A stretch of DNA of 64,000 bases from Evernia prunastri (taxonomy: Eukaryota; Ascomycota; Lecanoromycetes; Lecanorales; Parmeliaceae): contig NKYR01000044.1 of the NCBI GenBank assembly GCA_003184365.1, forward strand, positions 232,023-296,022, written 5' to 3'. Every line of letters begins with the position of its first letter. Position 1 is the stretch's first letter. Positions 34,408 to 46,266 of this stretch are shown here, piece by piece. A model generated the notes under the pieces. It saw only the letters and a list, made by a program, of their open reading frames with translations, ran no database searches and was not told the DNA's origin. Position numbers and translations under genes: made by a program.

Positions 34408-36203
34408 CTACCACTCCATTTTCTCTTTCACCAAATTATCCATGTATTCATCGACGGCTATGTTCTCCAACTTTTCCTTATCTTGCCCGAGCCGGACCAG
34501 CTCTTGCACCTTGTCCGACTCGAAGTGCGGTCCCAGATGCCTTTCGAACTTCTCCAGTATCTCCGGCTTCGCCTCCTCCCTCCTCAACTTATGCCCCAGC
34601 GGTGCCTCCACGACCGACTCCTCGAGCACGGTGCCGTCATTCAGCGTGACGGTGAGGGCGTTGGGGATCGTGCGCATGTTGGGGTCGTGGTAGGCGCGGG
34701 TGAACTCGGGGTCTTCGACGCAGGAGATGTTCCTCCGCAACTCCTCGACGAGCGGGCTCGTGGCGGCTTCCGAGCCGTCGGTGTAGTCGGTCGCGTGGAG
34801 ACGGTTGAAGACGAGCATGGTGGCGACCATGTATTGTATGCAGTGGTCTCGGTCGGCGAAGTTGTCCATCGGTTTGTGCTGTTTGTCGATGATGCGGATG
34901 CAGGCTTCGTGGGTGCGGCAGGTGATGGATTTGATGTCTTCGGCGGATTTGCCTCGCTCTGCGAGCTGGGCGTTGATCCTTTTCGCTGCTTCGATGGCGG
35001 TTTGGGAGTGGAATTCGGCTGGAGGGAGAGATCGTTAGCGGTTGTGGGAAAAGAAGAATAAGACGAGGGAGGATGTACCTGGGTATGAGACTTTGAATAG
35101 TATGTTCTCCATCACGTAGCTCCCATATGGTCGCTGAAATTCGAATTTCTTGCCTTTGAAGGCTACGTCGTAGAAACCCCATACCGGTGCTGATAAGACT
35201 GTGGGGACGCCATGCTCGCCTTTTTGCACCTTCAGTACCAAATTGACGGCTCTTTGACATGCATCGCCTGCCGCCCATGACTTTCTTGACATTGTATTCG
35301 GCGAATGTCGGTATGTCCGCAAGCTCTGCCCATCCACCCAAGCCTGGGATATAGCATCCGCGGTCTGTCTTTCCGGTAGTCCCAGCATCTTTGAGACTAC
35401 GGCCGCCGTTGCGACTTTGACCAATACAACATGATCCAATCCAACCTTGTTGTAGGAGTTCTCCAGGGCCAAGCATCCTTGTATCTCGTGTGCCTTGATC
35501 ATAGCTTCCAGGACATCCTTGATCTTGACAATGGTCCCATTCCCTACATGACCTCCAGCACGATTTGTTCTCGATATCCAGTCCGCCACCGCTAGTATTC
35601 CTCCCAGGTTGTCCGAAGGGTGTCCCCATTCAGCTGCCAGCCAGCAGTCATTGTAGTCCAACCATCGAATCATCGCTCCTATGTTGAAGGCGCCGTTGAC
35701 GGGATCCAGGACGTAAGGGGTACCAGGAACCCGAGTACCATGCGGCACAATGGTACCTTCAACTATGGGTCCGAGAAGCTTGGTGCATTCCTTGAATCGA
35801 AGAGCTTCAAGGCCACAGCCAATGGTGTCAAGGAAGACGTAACGTGCAGTTTCATACTATTGAATGCACGGAGAGTCAACGGCGATATTAATCGGCGACA
35901 CTGGCGAGGATAGTCACATACAGCAAGATCCGAATCAATCTTGTAATTGTGGATATAGCTGGCCATATCCTTAATCTCGGGATCAAACTCCCTCACGCCG
36001 ACCATTGCGGGAGCATTGGACCTCAGAGCGGCCATTGTTGAGAAATTTTTTCTTGAAGAAGGAGTAGGACGTAGTCTCGAAGTCTGCAACTGATGTGAAT
36101 GCGCTTTCGCAGGAGTCTTTCCACTTAAACAACGAGAGCAAGATCTTTGCAGTTGCAGCTGCGGAGTCGCTGTTCGGTTGACAATCCTCAGCAAAGAGGA
36201 CAT
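34408..36203 (-). CDS. prpD: 2-methylcitrate dehydratase (MmgE/PrpD family), mitochondrial
   Basis: Three exons, 36203-35922, 35856-35079 and 35018-34408, total 557 codons with consistent phases. The ATG at 36203 gives a basic, Arg/Ser-rich N-terminus (MSSLLRIVNRTATPQLQLQR) suited to mitochondrial import; the mature part begins near AMVGVREFDPEIKDMASYIH. The PrpD fold is clear: YETARYVFLDTIGCGLEAL, WLDYNDCWLAAEWGHPSDN (with the family Asp, Trp and His), AYHDPN and DRDHCIQYMVATML. The enzyme dehydrates 2-methylcitrate in the methylcitrate cycle, which clears propionyl-CoA from odd-chain fat and some amino acids. No citrate synthase or lyase partner lies in the window. A minor alternative is an uncharacterised PrpD paralog, since fungi have several. 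Confidence 0.92.
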
Positions 36204-37925
36204 ATCTGTTACACTAGCAATCCACAAGACAAGGAGTAGAACGTGAGAGAAGGCAACAAGACCATTGGCAATCACATGAAGCTGGTAGCTCTTGGAGGGT
36301 GAGCATAGCTCAACAATCTCCGCCCTCCGTCATACTCGTACCATCGGCTCAACCTCGGCACTCGGGATTAGGTTAGACGGGAAAAGATCAAGAGCCATCT
36401 TTAGCACTTCAAATGCTGTCTCTCTACATACCACAAATCTTCTTGATGTATTAGACTTGTAGTATTGGTGCAAGTCCGGCTGAAGGTCCACGATGACTGA
36501 GTCTGCGTCTTGAAGACGCTGGCCATCGACCTTCGTTTGGAAAGGCGAAGGATGAGAGGAAGCAAGGATCAACAACCACATCGCATCTTATACAGAATCA
36601 GCTGTTGGCCAGAGATGGGGTACGATTACAGTTGTGTGCATCAAGACAGTTTTTGCAGCAACGTCATAGTGCGTACAATAGTGACAGGACGAGACAAGGC
36701 TGCCTGCGAACTATGCAAGGTATCGCTCCCCACGCGACCACAGCAAGTCCTGCAGCCAGCCGCCTGAAGAATTTTCAGAGTCCTGAACAGACCTGTAATA
36801 AATTTCAGGACCCACCAGTGTTGTTCCAATATGCAGCTCCAGTGGAAGACGGCATATCAGCCAGAAAGGCTACAGGTCAGAACCTTAAACGAAAACAATA
36901 ATACAGACCGCTGCGAACCGGCCTACGCATAAGGGCAGACTGGTGCGTGCATTATACGTCGATTTGATTACATATGTAATGAGCATGGGCCAACCTGATT
37001 GTTTGATTTGCTGACTCAGACGGGGCACTGTATGACCAGATGGAGTACCGGTGTCCGGAAATCAGGTGCGCGTAATATTCGAATGCAGAAAAATCTCACT
37101 CGGCCGTGACCCAATGTGAACTTCAACAGCTCGCCAATTACCGGTCCGTTCATGTAGTAGGCGTCTACTATCGCTCAGCTCTGTATTCGACTTGCTACAC
37201 AATGAAAATACTCTTCAACGGTCGTTGAATCTATCTGATCGACTAAAAATAGTCAATTTAATGAAATGGCCCAAATTCAAGGTTCTATGCAATATCTCCA
37301 TGGTCCGCTGCAAGTTTGACCGATGATTTATCAACACAATGTCTAGGCTTGCGGAGTGACGTTGAGTAGCTCATCCTTCGAATGAATCGTCTGCAGGCAA
37401 TGCTGTCTCCATAGACTAATTAATACGGCGAGGGGCTGCCTTTGAATTCCGGGCCTCTATCTCACTGGGAACTAGCCTCCATAGCCAGGCCAGGATCAGA
37501 CGCAGCTGAAGGATTCGTGGCGTTCTGGAGACTTTCTAGCCTTGCAGATTGCCACAACCACTACGTTCCTTGCACGAATCTGTTGTAGCGGGCGAAGTCT
37601 CGATCATCTTGGCCAATTACTGAAGGACATGGATCTCCTCACGAGGTTCCATCCCGCTGGATAGGCAACCATCGTCGCGACCCATTCCCAGACCAGAATA
37701 AGACACAGCCGAAGGCAGTGTGACTTCCTCGAAGACATCTCCTTGTTCAATACCCCGCAAGAAAAAAAGTCCTCGGGTAGACCGGCTTCAGAGAACGAGG
37801 GTTCCATTATCAAAACAACACATTGGGCAGGGAGTTTCTAGACAATTCTACAGTCTCACACGTTGCTGACGGTAAGGCTGACACTTATCCCAAATTTCTA
37901 CTCCCTCAGTATACCATTCCACTAT

Positions 37926-37949
37926 ACATGTGATGTGAGTCAGCTGCGG
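37926..37949 (+). promoter_or_regulatory. Shared upstream element, copy 1
   Basis: ACATGTGATG, then GTGAGTCAGCTGCGG, about 300 bp before the start of the first secreted paralog. The same element stands at a matching place before the second paralog. It contains TGAGTCA, the core bound by Gcn4/AP-1-type bZIP factors; binding is not shown. Confidence 0.55.
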
Positions 37950-38098
37950 ATAATAGAGCCTAAGCCATCCAATCAGTGTAGGAGACATATTTCTTTCAAG
38001 GCATTCTCTCACTCAGACCTCGTGATCGGACGATAGGTTTCCTGCTCAGCACAAGCATTAGACGGAGTTGAATGGCCCCTGGGTGCGTTCTTGGGATG

Positions 38099-38107
38099 TA
38101 TATAAAT
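38099..38107 (+). promoter_or_regulatory. Candidate TATA box
   Basis: TATATAAAT about 140 bp upstream of the ATG at 38242. A related CATAAAA lies at 39983-39989 before the paralog. Confidence 0.45.
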
Positions 38108-38241
38108 CGTGTCATCCTCTCAGGATTTGCTATCAACATCCATCAACAGCAAACTCCTCACAGCCCTCTTTCCACCGAGCATTGCCTAGCTAAGCCGATT
38201 TCAGTCCCTTCAGACATCAACCAAGCAACCCCAACCTCAAC

Positions 38242-38698
38242 ATGAAGTTCCTCTCAATCGTTGCAAGCACCATTGCTTGCGCTGCGACAGTGTAACAATC
38301 TCCTTCGACCTCACTGTCCAGTGTCCTTCTTGTCTCTGACATCTCGAACGCAGAAATAGCGCCGCCCTGGCGCAAGGCACGGAACAGCCGTGTACCTTCA
38401 CGGTCACGCGCTGCCAGCCCTTGATCGGCCCCACTGAAATAATCACCGTGTACGAGCAGCCTTTCACCTCTACGGCTACCCAGTCCTTCGACTGTCAAGG
38501 CTGTCAAGATGTGACCGTCGTTCCAGCCAGATACTGCGGGTTAGGTCCTGTAAGTCTTCCTTCTCCGCTTGACGAGTGGGTGACCTCTTTATTAATGAGT
38601 GACTGTGCGAACCCTAGGTGATTGAAACCACCACCTTTGTGTTCGACAATGCTCAAGCGACCACGACTGTGGACGTCTGCAGCCCGACACCTAACTAG
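38242..38698 (+). CDS. Small secreted six-cysteine protein, paralog 1
   Basis: Three exons, 38242-38291, 38354-38549 and 38618-38698, total 109 codons, too fragmented to show as one long frame. The first exon encodes a signal peptide (MKFLSIVASTIACAATV) that likely ends near AALAQ. The mature part of about 85 residues has six cysteines, in QPC, TRC, SFDCQGC, YCG and VCSPTPN, a pattern fit for three disulfides. The gene downstream at 40103 has the same exon sizes (50 and 196 nt for the first two), the same intron phases and the same cysteine blocks, which supports both models. Small, secreted and Cys-rich, it fits the profile of a candidate effector or surface protein; I know no named family. 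A TATA-like box and a shared bZIP-type element lie upstream. Confidence 0.82.
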
Positions 38699-40102
38699 GC
38701 ATTGGGGGAAGAGTAGAGATGTGGTGGACTGCTTGATTAAGGTCTTGACTTTGTCATCGATTTCCATCCTATCACAGAACGGCACTAGCTCTTTCACTTT
38801 TCGCCACACTGGGATTGGGGTTTCGCTGGTGGTTTTGCAACTGCGTTTTCAGCGTTTCCTTACATGGTGCTATTCATAACAACAGCTTCTTCTTGCAAAA
38901 AAAAACTTATATCTACCGGTCTCCAACTAGCACATTAGTCTTCGTTTGTTAGGTTTTCTGCTCGAGCCATAAGCTTTTCTCGATTTGTTTGATTGGATCT
39001 GAAAATCCCAGCTCTTTTGATCACAGATGCGGGTGCACGGTCCAGTGGCTGCGGATATGTGCCAGAAAAGCCCTGATCATCTTTGGTTATTCTCGACACA
39101 TTCTCCCTGTCACAAGGTGCAGATGTCCGATAATCTTACGCCGGTACACCGGCTGTCCCACTTGTTGTGCTGAACTGGTTTCTGACCAAATCCTCTGCTA
39201 TCCTCGTATACAACTATCCGACCGTTTCCCGGGAATGTCGGTCACCTTTTGGGTCATTTATCTTTGTCATAGAAATAAAGCAATGGCCTCCAGCAGAGAG
39301 GAAAGGGCGGTGGAAAACAGTGCAGATTGGAAGGATCACTTGCAATACGAGAGGCTCATATTCCATGATTTACACGCCGAATTCAGGCTCCGTTGCTACA
39401 AAAGACGTCTTCAACAAACAGCTATCGCTACACCACCAGATTCAAGTTATGAGCGCCGGGTTCTAGCAGTGTAGATCTGATCCCACAGGCAGATCTAGCA
39501 AGCCAAAGATACTGTGACATGCTTTTGCAAGGTCCAAGCCATGATTACCGTCTAGTATAAAGAGCCCGCGTACTTGTGGGCTACATAGCGATGAGCCAGA
39601 ATGTGCTATCTATGAATGTCCTTGGTGGAGGATTGTTCACAATTGGAAGAGTCTGATCGCAATGTTCAGCGTGGCGATTTTGATGCCAAAATCTTACAGC
39701 CTCAGTCATGTGCAACTGACATTAAGATGGTAAGACGAACCCAGCTCGCAAAGATTTCGTGGAATCGACTGCGACCGCTTACGAGCCTCCCGCACTGCTT
39801 TCCCATCACATGTGATGCGAGGTGAGTCAGCTGCGGGGCACATGGTCTCGGTTGTTCAGTCAACACGGGAAGAAACCTACCAGGGTCATCCTTGCCATGC
39901 GGAGGAGACAGGATGACTGTTTTCAAAGATTATCAGACGGAGCTGAAAAGCTTCCCTGGGGTTTCCAACAGAGATATGCGTTCATAAAACCCCCCACGCC
40001 CTCGCCATTTCTGGTTTCACAACGAGCACACCACCAAAACCGGTTCCCCTCATCATTCATCTATCTCTCAAAACATACAAGTCCAGTCCAGCCTACCTCA
40101 AA
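38699..40102. other. Intergenic between the secreted paralogs
   Basis: A frame at 38989-39474 has no recognisable domain and is probably chance. The last 300 bp is the promoter of paralog 2 and resembles that of paralog 1 at the shared element. Confidence 0.4.
39808..39836 (+). promoter_or_regulatory. Shared upstream element, copy 2
   Basis: ACATGTGATGCGAG, then GTGAGTCAGCTGCGG, 267-295 bp before the ATG at 40103. It matches copy 1 apart from a short insertion of about five bases. Conservation between otherwise diverged flanks suggests function or recent shared descent. Confidence 0.55.
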
Positions 40103-40647
40103 ATGAGATTCCTTCCAATCATCGCCAGCATCATGGCGGGCGCAGCCACAGTGTAAGTAAATCACCCACCCTACCCACCCAATGACCTTCTGTCCTTCCT
40201 CTCTCAAACGTTCTCCTTCTCTAAACCCCCAACTGCAGATACAGCGCCGCCCTAGCCCAAGGCGGCCCGATCCAGCCATGCACCTACACCGCCTACACCA
40301 GCACCGCCTGCGTGCCCGCCGACGGTATCATCAGAACGATCACCGCGTACGAGGTGCCCTTCACCGCCACCACGACGCAAACCTTCGACTGCCAGGGCTG
40401 CGCCAGCGCGACCTTTGCTCCTGCGAACACTTGTGTGAGTTTTGTTGGATTTCTCTTCTTCGGCCTTGCGGCTGATAGAACGAATCAATTGAATCAACGG
40501 AGGGATGGATGAGTTACAGACCTGGGCTAATGATGAGTGGGGATGTAGCCTAGTGTGACTGCTAGCATTGACGTCGAGCCGACAGACGTCGTTCCTATAC
40601 CCGAATCGGTAGTCACTGTGGCGGCCTGCAGCCCGACGCCGAATTGA
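40103..40647 (+). CDS. Small secreted six-cysteine protein, paralog 2
   Basis: Three exons, 40103-40152, 40239-40434 and 40549-40647, total 115 codons. A signal peptide (MRFLPIIASIMAGAATV) is followed by YSAALAQ, as in the upstream paralog. The mature domain repeats its cysteines: QPC, TAC, TFDCQGC, NTC and ACSPTPN. Thr/Val-rich strands between the cysteines suggest a small beta fold. Both proteins end in CSPTPN, so this terminal motif is probably structural. Exon 3 is longer than in paralog 1 by 18 nt (six residues). Its position about 1.4 kb downstream in the same direction indicates tandem duplication. Function unknown; secretion is the only safe prediction. Confidence 0.82.
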
Positions 40648-43600
40648 GGACTGGGTGTGGAGTGCATATGCCGTAGGTACACTTGAAGCTTCAGTATCTT
40701 TGCGAGTATTGAGTGTGCGACGGCTGGGTGGAACGCATTCTTGCGATTTGTTTGAGGTGTGCTGCGATGTTGTAGCGCTAGAGGAAACATGGGATGGTGG
40801 AGGATTGAAAACACTCGCTATGGTGAATATTTGGTTGGCGTAGTGGCTAGTAACCGTCTGTACTCACCGCTGGGTGTCCATATGTTCAGATAGACTCTCG
40901 AAGGATGTGCCCTCTCGAGCGTCCATCAAGTTAACGCTTTGCTTTCTCATCCAGTGAGAGAAAGTATCTAGTTCGGATACAGATGTGTCAAGTCGAACTC
41001 CCTTATCGAACTCCCGCCAATCGGTGTCACGTCCTCATTAGTCAGTTTTTAGCATGCTACCACTTTCTTGCCGATTTGGTGGCGTTACGAAGCTTAATAC
41101 ACTTGAATGAACACCGACTAAAAGCGGAACTTAATTTTTCCAGGCATTGGAAAAGTGCGAAACTTGGGCCGCTGTCCGGTCATGCGTCACCCTGTACCTC
41201 CTGGCAGCTTTCGCTCGGTCTCGAGGGTTGAAGAAGCCTGGCGAGCGCTCGGTGCCTGTCCTACTTAAGAAATGCATTGTTTCTCCATGATGCAACTCTA
41301 AAACAGCGAAGTCTGCGCCTGGTAAAGCACAGTATAAGTTCTTTACAAGAGGAGGTTTGCTGCACCGGATTTGGCTCCAAAATTCAGATGGCGCTAGCTT
41401 TCGGCCTAATATTTCTACTTTTTGAGGACAGAGTTTCCAGCTGAGGGCCCTAGTATACTCTCCTAGGAGGAACTGCTTCAGTCTGAAAGATGCGTTGAGT
41501 CTACAGGGCTTTTAGTGCCTGAAGTACCAGGCTTGGTGAGACGGTGAGAACAATTTGTACTCTTGAGATTGACGACTCGTTCGAGATGCTCTCTTTACGT
41601 CAATGGTACCTCGCCCGCTGATTAGCACAACCTGCCGCTAGGCAGGTAATCCTAAATGTTTTTGGCAAAAGGGGATCGCGAATGCGATGCTTTAGGTTGC
41701 GTGCGGTCGCATTTATTCTGCAACCGTCCACAAGGCTGAGATCGAGGCTGATGCACAACCCAATTGGCCGAGATCGTGGCACAAATGGGTTCTTGTAAAC
41801 CGTTACTCATTAGGAGTCACATCATGCACTTTGGAATGGCTCGCTTTTGCTACAGTCTGTACCAGTCTTCTAATCATAAGCTCATTTGGCCTACATTCTC
41901 TCACGAACGATCAAGCTCGTCAATAATGATGACTTCGATCAAAGCTGGCTCAGTGAACTCTTTGACATACCAGCCACCGCACTCCGGCGCTCATGAGTTT
42001 CGGATTTTGTGGATCTGACAGACCGAATCACCCTACGACTTGATTAAAAGCAAATTTCAGGTTATTAAGCTTGACAAAGCCAAAATGGACGTTGCAAGTG
42101 AATCGAGCGAGACAGATTCAACCGCTCGAGCACACTATATTTTGTGATGATGTGCTCTATTAGAAACGGTTCATCATGAATTGCTCGCTTATCGTGGTAT
42201 GGGCAGGCAACGAATATATATGGGAAGCTTCTATATCAATTAGCATAACATTCATAAGTGGAATCGGCAGATCTTCATCAGGCCATTCATTCATCAGCGA
42301 GCCCTGTATGATTTCGAGTTGAGATGCAAAAAATCGCCACCAGGACTGCTTCAACTGATCAACCATATCCATCTCATAAGGAAGACAGAAACACTGTACG
42401 TCATCTTTGCATAATGACATCTCGAAGTGGAGAAGACAGGAAAGTTGCTGCAGCCACTCTTAACAGATGAACCATTAGTGATGTCAGCAACCAAGTTCAT
42501 CTTGGATACGGTTACTGGGACTTCTGAAGACTTTCAACCAGGTGAATACATTTGGGACGCTCTCAAGAGGCTCTCTGTTTTCGAAGACACCGCATCCGCG
42601 CTCTTAGTGCAATTAGAAGAAGATACGAGCACATCCACGAGCGTGGAGCTGAAAACACTTGCCGCAGGCGATAATGGTCAGGTGAAGCATCCGGATTCTT
42701 TCCTCCCAAGATCTGAAAACGCAGGCGCGTGCATTTCAGGAAAGAAAGGATCTCGATCCAGTGGGATATGATCTCGCGTCTGGATACGCGACACTTCAGA
42801 GTAACTAAATAGCCTTTATGAGGCCTGTTCCCAGTCTTGTTGAGGAGGGGGACAGGATCGCACTTTTTCAAAGGCGGGAATGCACCGTTTGTGTTGAGGA
42901 AGAAAGATAATGAACATGTTTTGGTCGGAGAGGCCCATATCCACTGAAAGGAAACGATCAATGCGCAAGAGATTTGAAGATTGAAAAGATCTTGGTGGTG
43001 TAAGCGAAGGCGATGCAATGACCGCAAGAAATCCAACCCAGCCCTCCAGGGCTTAATACTCTCTGTGCAAAGGCTTTTACATGGTGTCTACAACGAAACG
43101 GGGCTGTGACACTTTGGCTCATCATCCCACGCTTCAGTATAGAGGGACTTTCAAAAAAAAAAAACGGACAGTGTGCGTTCCCATCTCGTGCCCACAGAAG
43201 GCCCATCTAGTCTTCGGCTCCTCGACTTTTTCTTCAACGCACCCTCTACTTGAAAGCAAATATGAGAAACACCGCGAAATGATCACTGGAAACAGTGAGC
43301 AAGATCAAGGTGTCACAGAAGACATTCTTCACTTTTGTTGATCCTTGGAGCTGACATTTCAGCTGTCAGATTTTGGTCTCAAAATAAGGTTGCGCACGTG
43401 AGGCTTTCCGTTGTTATGTTTCAACCCCTAAGCCCCTTTTGGACGATATCGCAAGACTATATGGTGTCAGCTCCGAGTCGAGCCGGATCAAACTTTATAG
43501 CGAGTCTGGTATTCAACATCCACACACGAAGCACTTTTTCAATATGCAATGCAGCCGAGTTTGAATCCAAGCGTTCGGATCTTGGAATTGGTCCTAAGTA

Positions 43601-43955
43601 GCTGCAGCCTGTCATGGAGTTGGAGATTCTGTCAAAATGTGGGCTCTTAGCTATGTCAGTTGGTGTTGAGTAGCAAGTTGCACTTATCTCTAGAGCTGAC
43701 ACTCTGCTCACCTTCCGGAGGGGAGTGGCAGAAAAACATCAGAGTATGGTATTTTACACCGCCTGTTATCATTCTATATTTAGGACAGTGTCCAGGGATC
43801 TCGAAACTCTATAGCCTAGTAGGGCTGGCATGATCCAAACTTATTAGACTTCATTCTCTTCTCTCTTTTTCTTCTTCCTTCTCGTCTTGAAAGAGCAAAT
43901 CTCTCTCTAAAATAGTTGCGACAACGCCCTGTGTTACGTCTCCTCATATCATCTC
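40648..43955. other. Gene-poor region, possible remnants
   Basis: Frames at 42427-42771 (plus; contains FILDTVTGTSEDFQPGEYI) and 42160-42420 (minus) have plausible amino-acid composition. They lack partners, introns or recognisable domains, so I leave them uncalled. No repeat ends were found. Confidence 0.4.
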
Positions 43956-45345
43956 ATGATGCAAGAATCGCGACTGACTGTTCCCGAGGACTTCCGCTCC
44001 GACCTACATTTCGTCGAAGCTCTTGATAAACGATCAGACGAAGAAATCCTCGATTCACTGACAAAGCATGCGCCCATCACATCTGAGAAGAACGTGTGGA
44101 CCTACTGGCACTCTGGCGTCCGGTCCATGCCCGGCTGGTGCCAGCGCAATATCGTGAACTGGATTCGCCTTCAGGGTCCATCATGGTCCGTCCGTGTTCT
44201 CGACAGTGTTCCCGGTTCGCCCAACAATGCACTCGAGTGGGTGACTGCAGAAATGCTCCCCGAGACCTTCGTCAAGGGCACAATGGACGGTCCTTATACC
44301 GGACCCCACAGTGCGGACTTTTTGCGCGGAGCCTGTCTGTATCTTTACGGCGGTGTCTGGATGGATGTTGGTATCATTCTTATTCGTCAGCTTGAGAAAA
44401 TCTGCTGGGAACAGCTTGAGGATCCCAATTCGCCTTTTGAGATCTCAGTCCCATGGATGTACGGCACAGTCATGGCAAATCATTTTGTCGCTAGCCGGAA
44501 AGGTGATCCGTTTATCAAGCGTTGGTAAGTGGACTCAGCTTTCGTACTTCTCTTTCAGGTCGAGGTGAAATGGGGGGAAGGAATGTCAGGATGAGGAGCA
44601 TGAAGAATATTACGATCAATGTCATTGGCATGAGATCGGTGCCTATTATGTCTCGTTCGATTTTTTTGTTTATAGCGCTGAGCCAATCCCCGGATATACT
44701 GACATCTCAAGGCATGATCTTTTCATTCATCTATGGAAAGACCGCACCAACCACGGTGGCTTGACTGAGAACCCCCTCGTTTCTTTCGGCAAGAATCTCA
44801 ACTTCGAGGACTCACAGGCAAGCAACTACCACTGGGAATTCAACGTCGAGCCCCTCACGGTCATGGAATACATCGGGCAGGTTCTGGCTTGGCTGCGTTT
44901 GTCCATGCTCGAAGAACCGAACAACGGCTTCAACGGTGCCGAGTACTACGAGAACAAAATTCTACTCTTCGACTCACTGTCCGAGGACTGGGGTGCCGAG
45001 GCAACAATCGGTTTCTCGGGCCAGGACCTCTTCGAAGTGCTAGCGACGAGGCGCGATGCAGCTCCAGACTCAAAGGAATACCAACAGGCTTATAAAACCA
45101 TCTGGAGGCTACTGACACGGTCCAGCATGCAAAAGATTACGCACGGGAAGAACTTGACCAAGGGCGCCGCGCTGGGCGTTCTACTGGATGAGAAGGAGAA
45201 CGAGGGGAAGGATGTTGCGCCGGGGACCTTTGCAGAACTGCTCCGGTACGGTAGTGTGCATTTTGAACAAAAGCGGAAGGACATCAATTACGTCAAGACT
45301 CGAAAACCGGAGCATACGATCAAAAAGGGGCTACTAGAGCCATAG
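43956..45345 (+). CDS. Capsule-polysaccharide-type glycosyltransferase
   Basis: Two exons, 43956-44524 and 44712-45345, joined by a 187-nt intron that links FIKRW to HDLFIHLW; 401 codons. The protein carries VWTYWHSG and MPGWCQRNIVNWIRLQGPSW, then MDGPYTGPHSADFLRGACLY and YGGVWMDVGIILIRQL. These are the substrate-binding blocks of the capsular polysaccharide synthesis family, with DVG where many relatives have DxD. The C-terminal half (WLRLSMLEEPNNGFNG, WGAEATIGFSGQDLFE, SSMQKITHGKNLTKG, TFAELLRYGSVHFEQKRK) is the part conserved among ascomycete members. No signal peptide or membrane helix is visible, so it may act in the cytosol or on a membrane through partners. Donor and acceptor sugars cannot be inferred. 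The start could equally be the next ATG at 43959. Confidence 0.88.
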
Positions 45346-46266
45346 GTCCTTTGCGCTCCTACAACTGCCGAAGGTACCGAAAGAGTAAGTCTACTGCAAG
45401 GGCAACTTCGGCGGTCATTGCTACACGATCTGGCGGCAACATCAGCATAGGATCCGTCACAAAACATGATAGCAAGTGGGTTTCAAACATTTAGACTTCA
45501 ATACTGCCTACAAAAGGCTCTCTCTAGCCGTTTTGAGATGCTGAGTTGCATTAGTCAGAGTCAGCAAACATTATCAATCATGCCTCTGAGGAAGAGAAGA
45601 ATCTGTTTCAGAGCACTCTCAAAATTTAATTTTCTCCAGCTATCAAACACCGCACAGGAGCCCAGGGTCTCGGGATCGATTGAAGTGCTGAGACGCCCTT
45701 TAACTTTCATCAAAGAGAATTTTCATAAGCTGGATCCCTGCTGTCGAATGTTGAAATGTCGACAAGATCACACCGACCCTTGAGTACCTGAATGATTCAA
45801 GTGAGTGTGGGCAAACTTGGTCGCTTCCAGTCGACCAGTGGCTTTGTTCTTCGATCTCACTCTTTTTCATTGACGAAGATCCAGACCAGATTTCTCTTTG
45901 TATGTCAGTATGGTCACTATCTGCTCGTGCTATTGTCACTGGCATTGTGCGCACAGTTGCACTGCCGTAGGAATTACCCGCATCTCTCTATACTTTTTGC
46001 ACAAAGGCAACAAAAGTGCACAATTCATTGTTCACGAGGCTCAATCTTGCAGTCTTCGACCGAAGACACAATGATACAATGGCTATTGTTCTTGTAAGTT
46101 AAGGTAGGCAAGAGGCCTTTAGCCTTAAGCCATTTCCTGGTTTCCATTCTCATCTCTACTAATTCCCCACTGCATCCAAATCGACTGCCTATCCAACTTC
46201 TTCCATTGTCAGACAACCCACAGCTTTGGGTTCCCTTCACTGAACACCAGCACATCCTTCGAAACC
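45346..46266. other. Intergenic, no gene recognised
   Basis: Includes the promoter of the SET-domain gene. Small frames on both strands show no signature. Confidence 0.4.

Larger units (their letters stand above)
36204..38241. other. Intergenic region with decayed-looking frames
   Basis: Minus frames at 36330-36581 and 37604-37813 have protein-like composition but no start, splice pattern or family I can support. They may be gene remnants. The 3' part is the promoter of the small secreted protein gene at 38242. Confidence 0.4.

Noticed and set aside
34483..35061. Plus-strand frame of 192 codons over the PrpD gene
   Set aside because: Antisense to the third PrpD exon, whose protein is clearly conserved.
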